Source of the DNA: Spirochaetia bacterium
GTDB lineage: Bacteria > Spirochaetota > Spirochaetia > DTKZ01
NCBI GenBank assembly: GCA_031270615.1
Contig: JAISXE010000031.1
Location: forward strand, 1 to 5,487
DNA: 5,487 nucleotides
Reading direction: 5' to 3'
The translations under genes were made by a program, and so were the position numbers. This document shows, piece after piece, positions 5,101 through 5,487 of this stretch. The notes below the pieces were generated by a model. The model saw only the letters and a program-made list of their open reading frames with translations. It was not told the origin of the DNA and made no database searches. Each line of letters begins with the position of its first letter. Position 1 is the first letter of the stretch.

Positions 5101-5294
5101 GGCCCCTCGCAATGGCCAGGGGCCAGCGGCGGCATTCCCCGATACCCATTTGCCCGTGCCGCCAGCGTTTTTTTCCCGTCAGTGAGGTCAGCGTTTTTTC
5201 TTCGGTCAGTGTTTTTCTTCCGTCCGTGTGGTCCGTGGTTTTCTCCCGTCAGTGTGGCCCGTGGTTTTCTTCCGTCCGTGTGGCCGGTGGTCTC
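5101..5294. repeat. Direct repeat, copy B, with 26-bp-period array
   Basis: This copy begins with the same 20 bases as copy A and follows it to about 5180. It then runs through a degenerate CCGTCAGTGAGGTCAGCG stretch (5175-5216) into three 26-bp units at 5217-5242, 5243-5268 and 5269-5294 (the last diverged). Each unit is a variant of CTTCCGTCCGTGTGG...CCGTGGTTTT. The interval 5100-5319 contains no gene I can support; open frames across it are by-products of the repeat. Confidence 0.85.
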
Positions 5295-5319
5295 CCCTCT
5301 TCCCCCGCGCAAACCCCCA

Positions 5320-5487
5320 TCAATCTGCCGTCACCGTGTCGCGGTACACTTCCCGGTCGAAGATGGAAAGGATCAGCGTGGTGTTCGGCTCCTCGGAATA
5401 GGGAATCGCCACAGGCCCGCCGGGATGCTTCATCGTGAAAACCGTCTGCCGCAGGCCCAGGGCCGACAGAGCCTCGAACTTCATATC
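5320..5487 (-). CDS. C-terminal end of an unrecognised protein (partial)
   Basis: The minus strand reads 55 codons without a stop from the right edge to TGA (5322-5320). The translation begins DMKFEALSALGLRQTVF, continues through KHPGGPVAIPYSEEPNTTLI and ends IFDREVYRDTVTAD. The codon choice is GC-rich and similar to mutS2, and the peptide has a believable composition with alternating strand-like and charged segments, so it is probably the end of a real gene entering from the right. An in-frame ATG lies two codons from the edge, but whether it is the start cannot be decided here. There is no transmembrane segment in the visible part. I do not recognise the family. The gene ends about 25 bp from the repeat array, and no terminator is evident. 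Confidence 0.6.
   Translation of the reverse strand, partial: DMKFEALSALGLRQTVFTMKHPGGPVAIPYSEEPNTTLILSIFDREVYRDTVTAD

Noticed and set aside
5048..5149. Longer start for the PIN-fragment gene at 5149
   Set aside because: The extra residues come from direct-repeat copy B and the promoter region. PIN proteins begin at the MEILLDAS position.
5112..5438. 108-codon plus-strand ORF at the right end
   Set aside because: Its first half is repeat copy B and its second half is antisense to the more protein-like partial minus-strand gene.

Overview
The window looks like chromosomal DNA of a spirochaete, probably a Treponema-like host-associated bacterium. This is an inference from a spirochaete-style lipoprotein, the style of the MutS2, orphan toxin-antitoxin pieces, and intergenic space packed with palindromic repeats. 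No rRNA or other marker confirms it. The one clear housekeeping gene is mutS2 (2059-4464, +). The rest is accessory or repetitive.

Left part (1-1700): the 3' portion of a lipoprotein gene runs in from the left edge. It is followed by about 3.3 tandem copies of a 93-97 bp repeat carrying small hairpins. Next come a small AT-rich gene of unknown function (818-1030) and a RelB/DinJ-type antitoxin with its own promoter (1095-1607). That antitoxin is about twice the usual length and has no recognisable toxin beside it; only a 30-codon ORF overlaps its stop codon.

Middle (1700-4464): 1724-1948 is a run of consecutive palindromes, some sharing words with the tandem repeat upstream. After it mutS2 starts at 2059, apparently without a Shine-Dalgarno sequence and with a -10-like box only 7 nt before the ATG. 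It encodes a complete 801-residue protein: clamp/core, ATPase, coiled coil, KOW-like region and Smr nuclease domain.

Right part (4465-5487): two copies of a repeat (4667-4791 and 5101-5294), each ending in 26-bp-period units, flank a 71-codon minus-strand gene (4832-5047). That gene begins as a VapC-like PIN-domain toxin. It is cut just before the second conserved acidic position, and a perfect palindrome (4914-4931) read in frame joins it to an unrelated tail. It has a TTGACA promoter with a perfect 10-bp palindrome in the spacer and may be leaderless. The C-terminal end of an unrecognised minus-strand gene enters from the right edge (5320-5487).

The genes do not form one pathway. The theme is a conserved gene set in islands of palindromic repeats, with two toxin-antitoxin remnants, one of which appears to have been remodelled by a palindrome insertion. 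I see no complete new multi-gene system.
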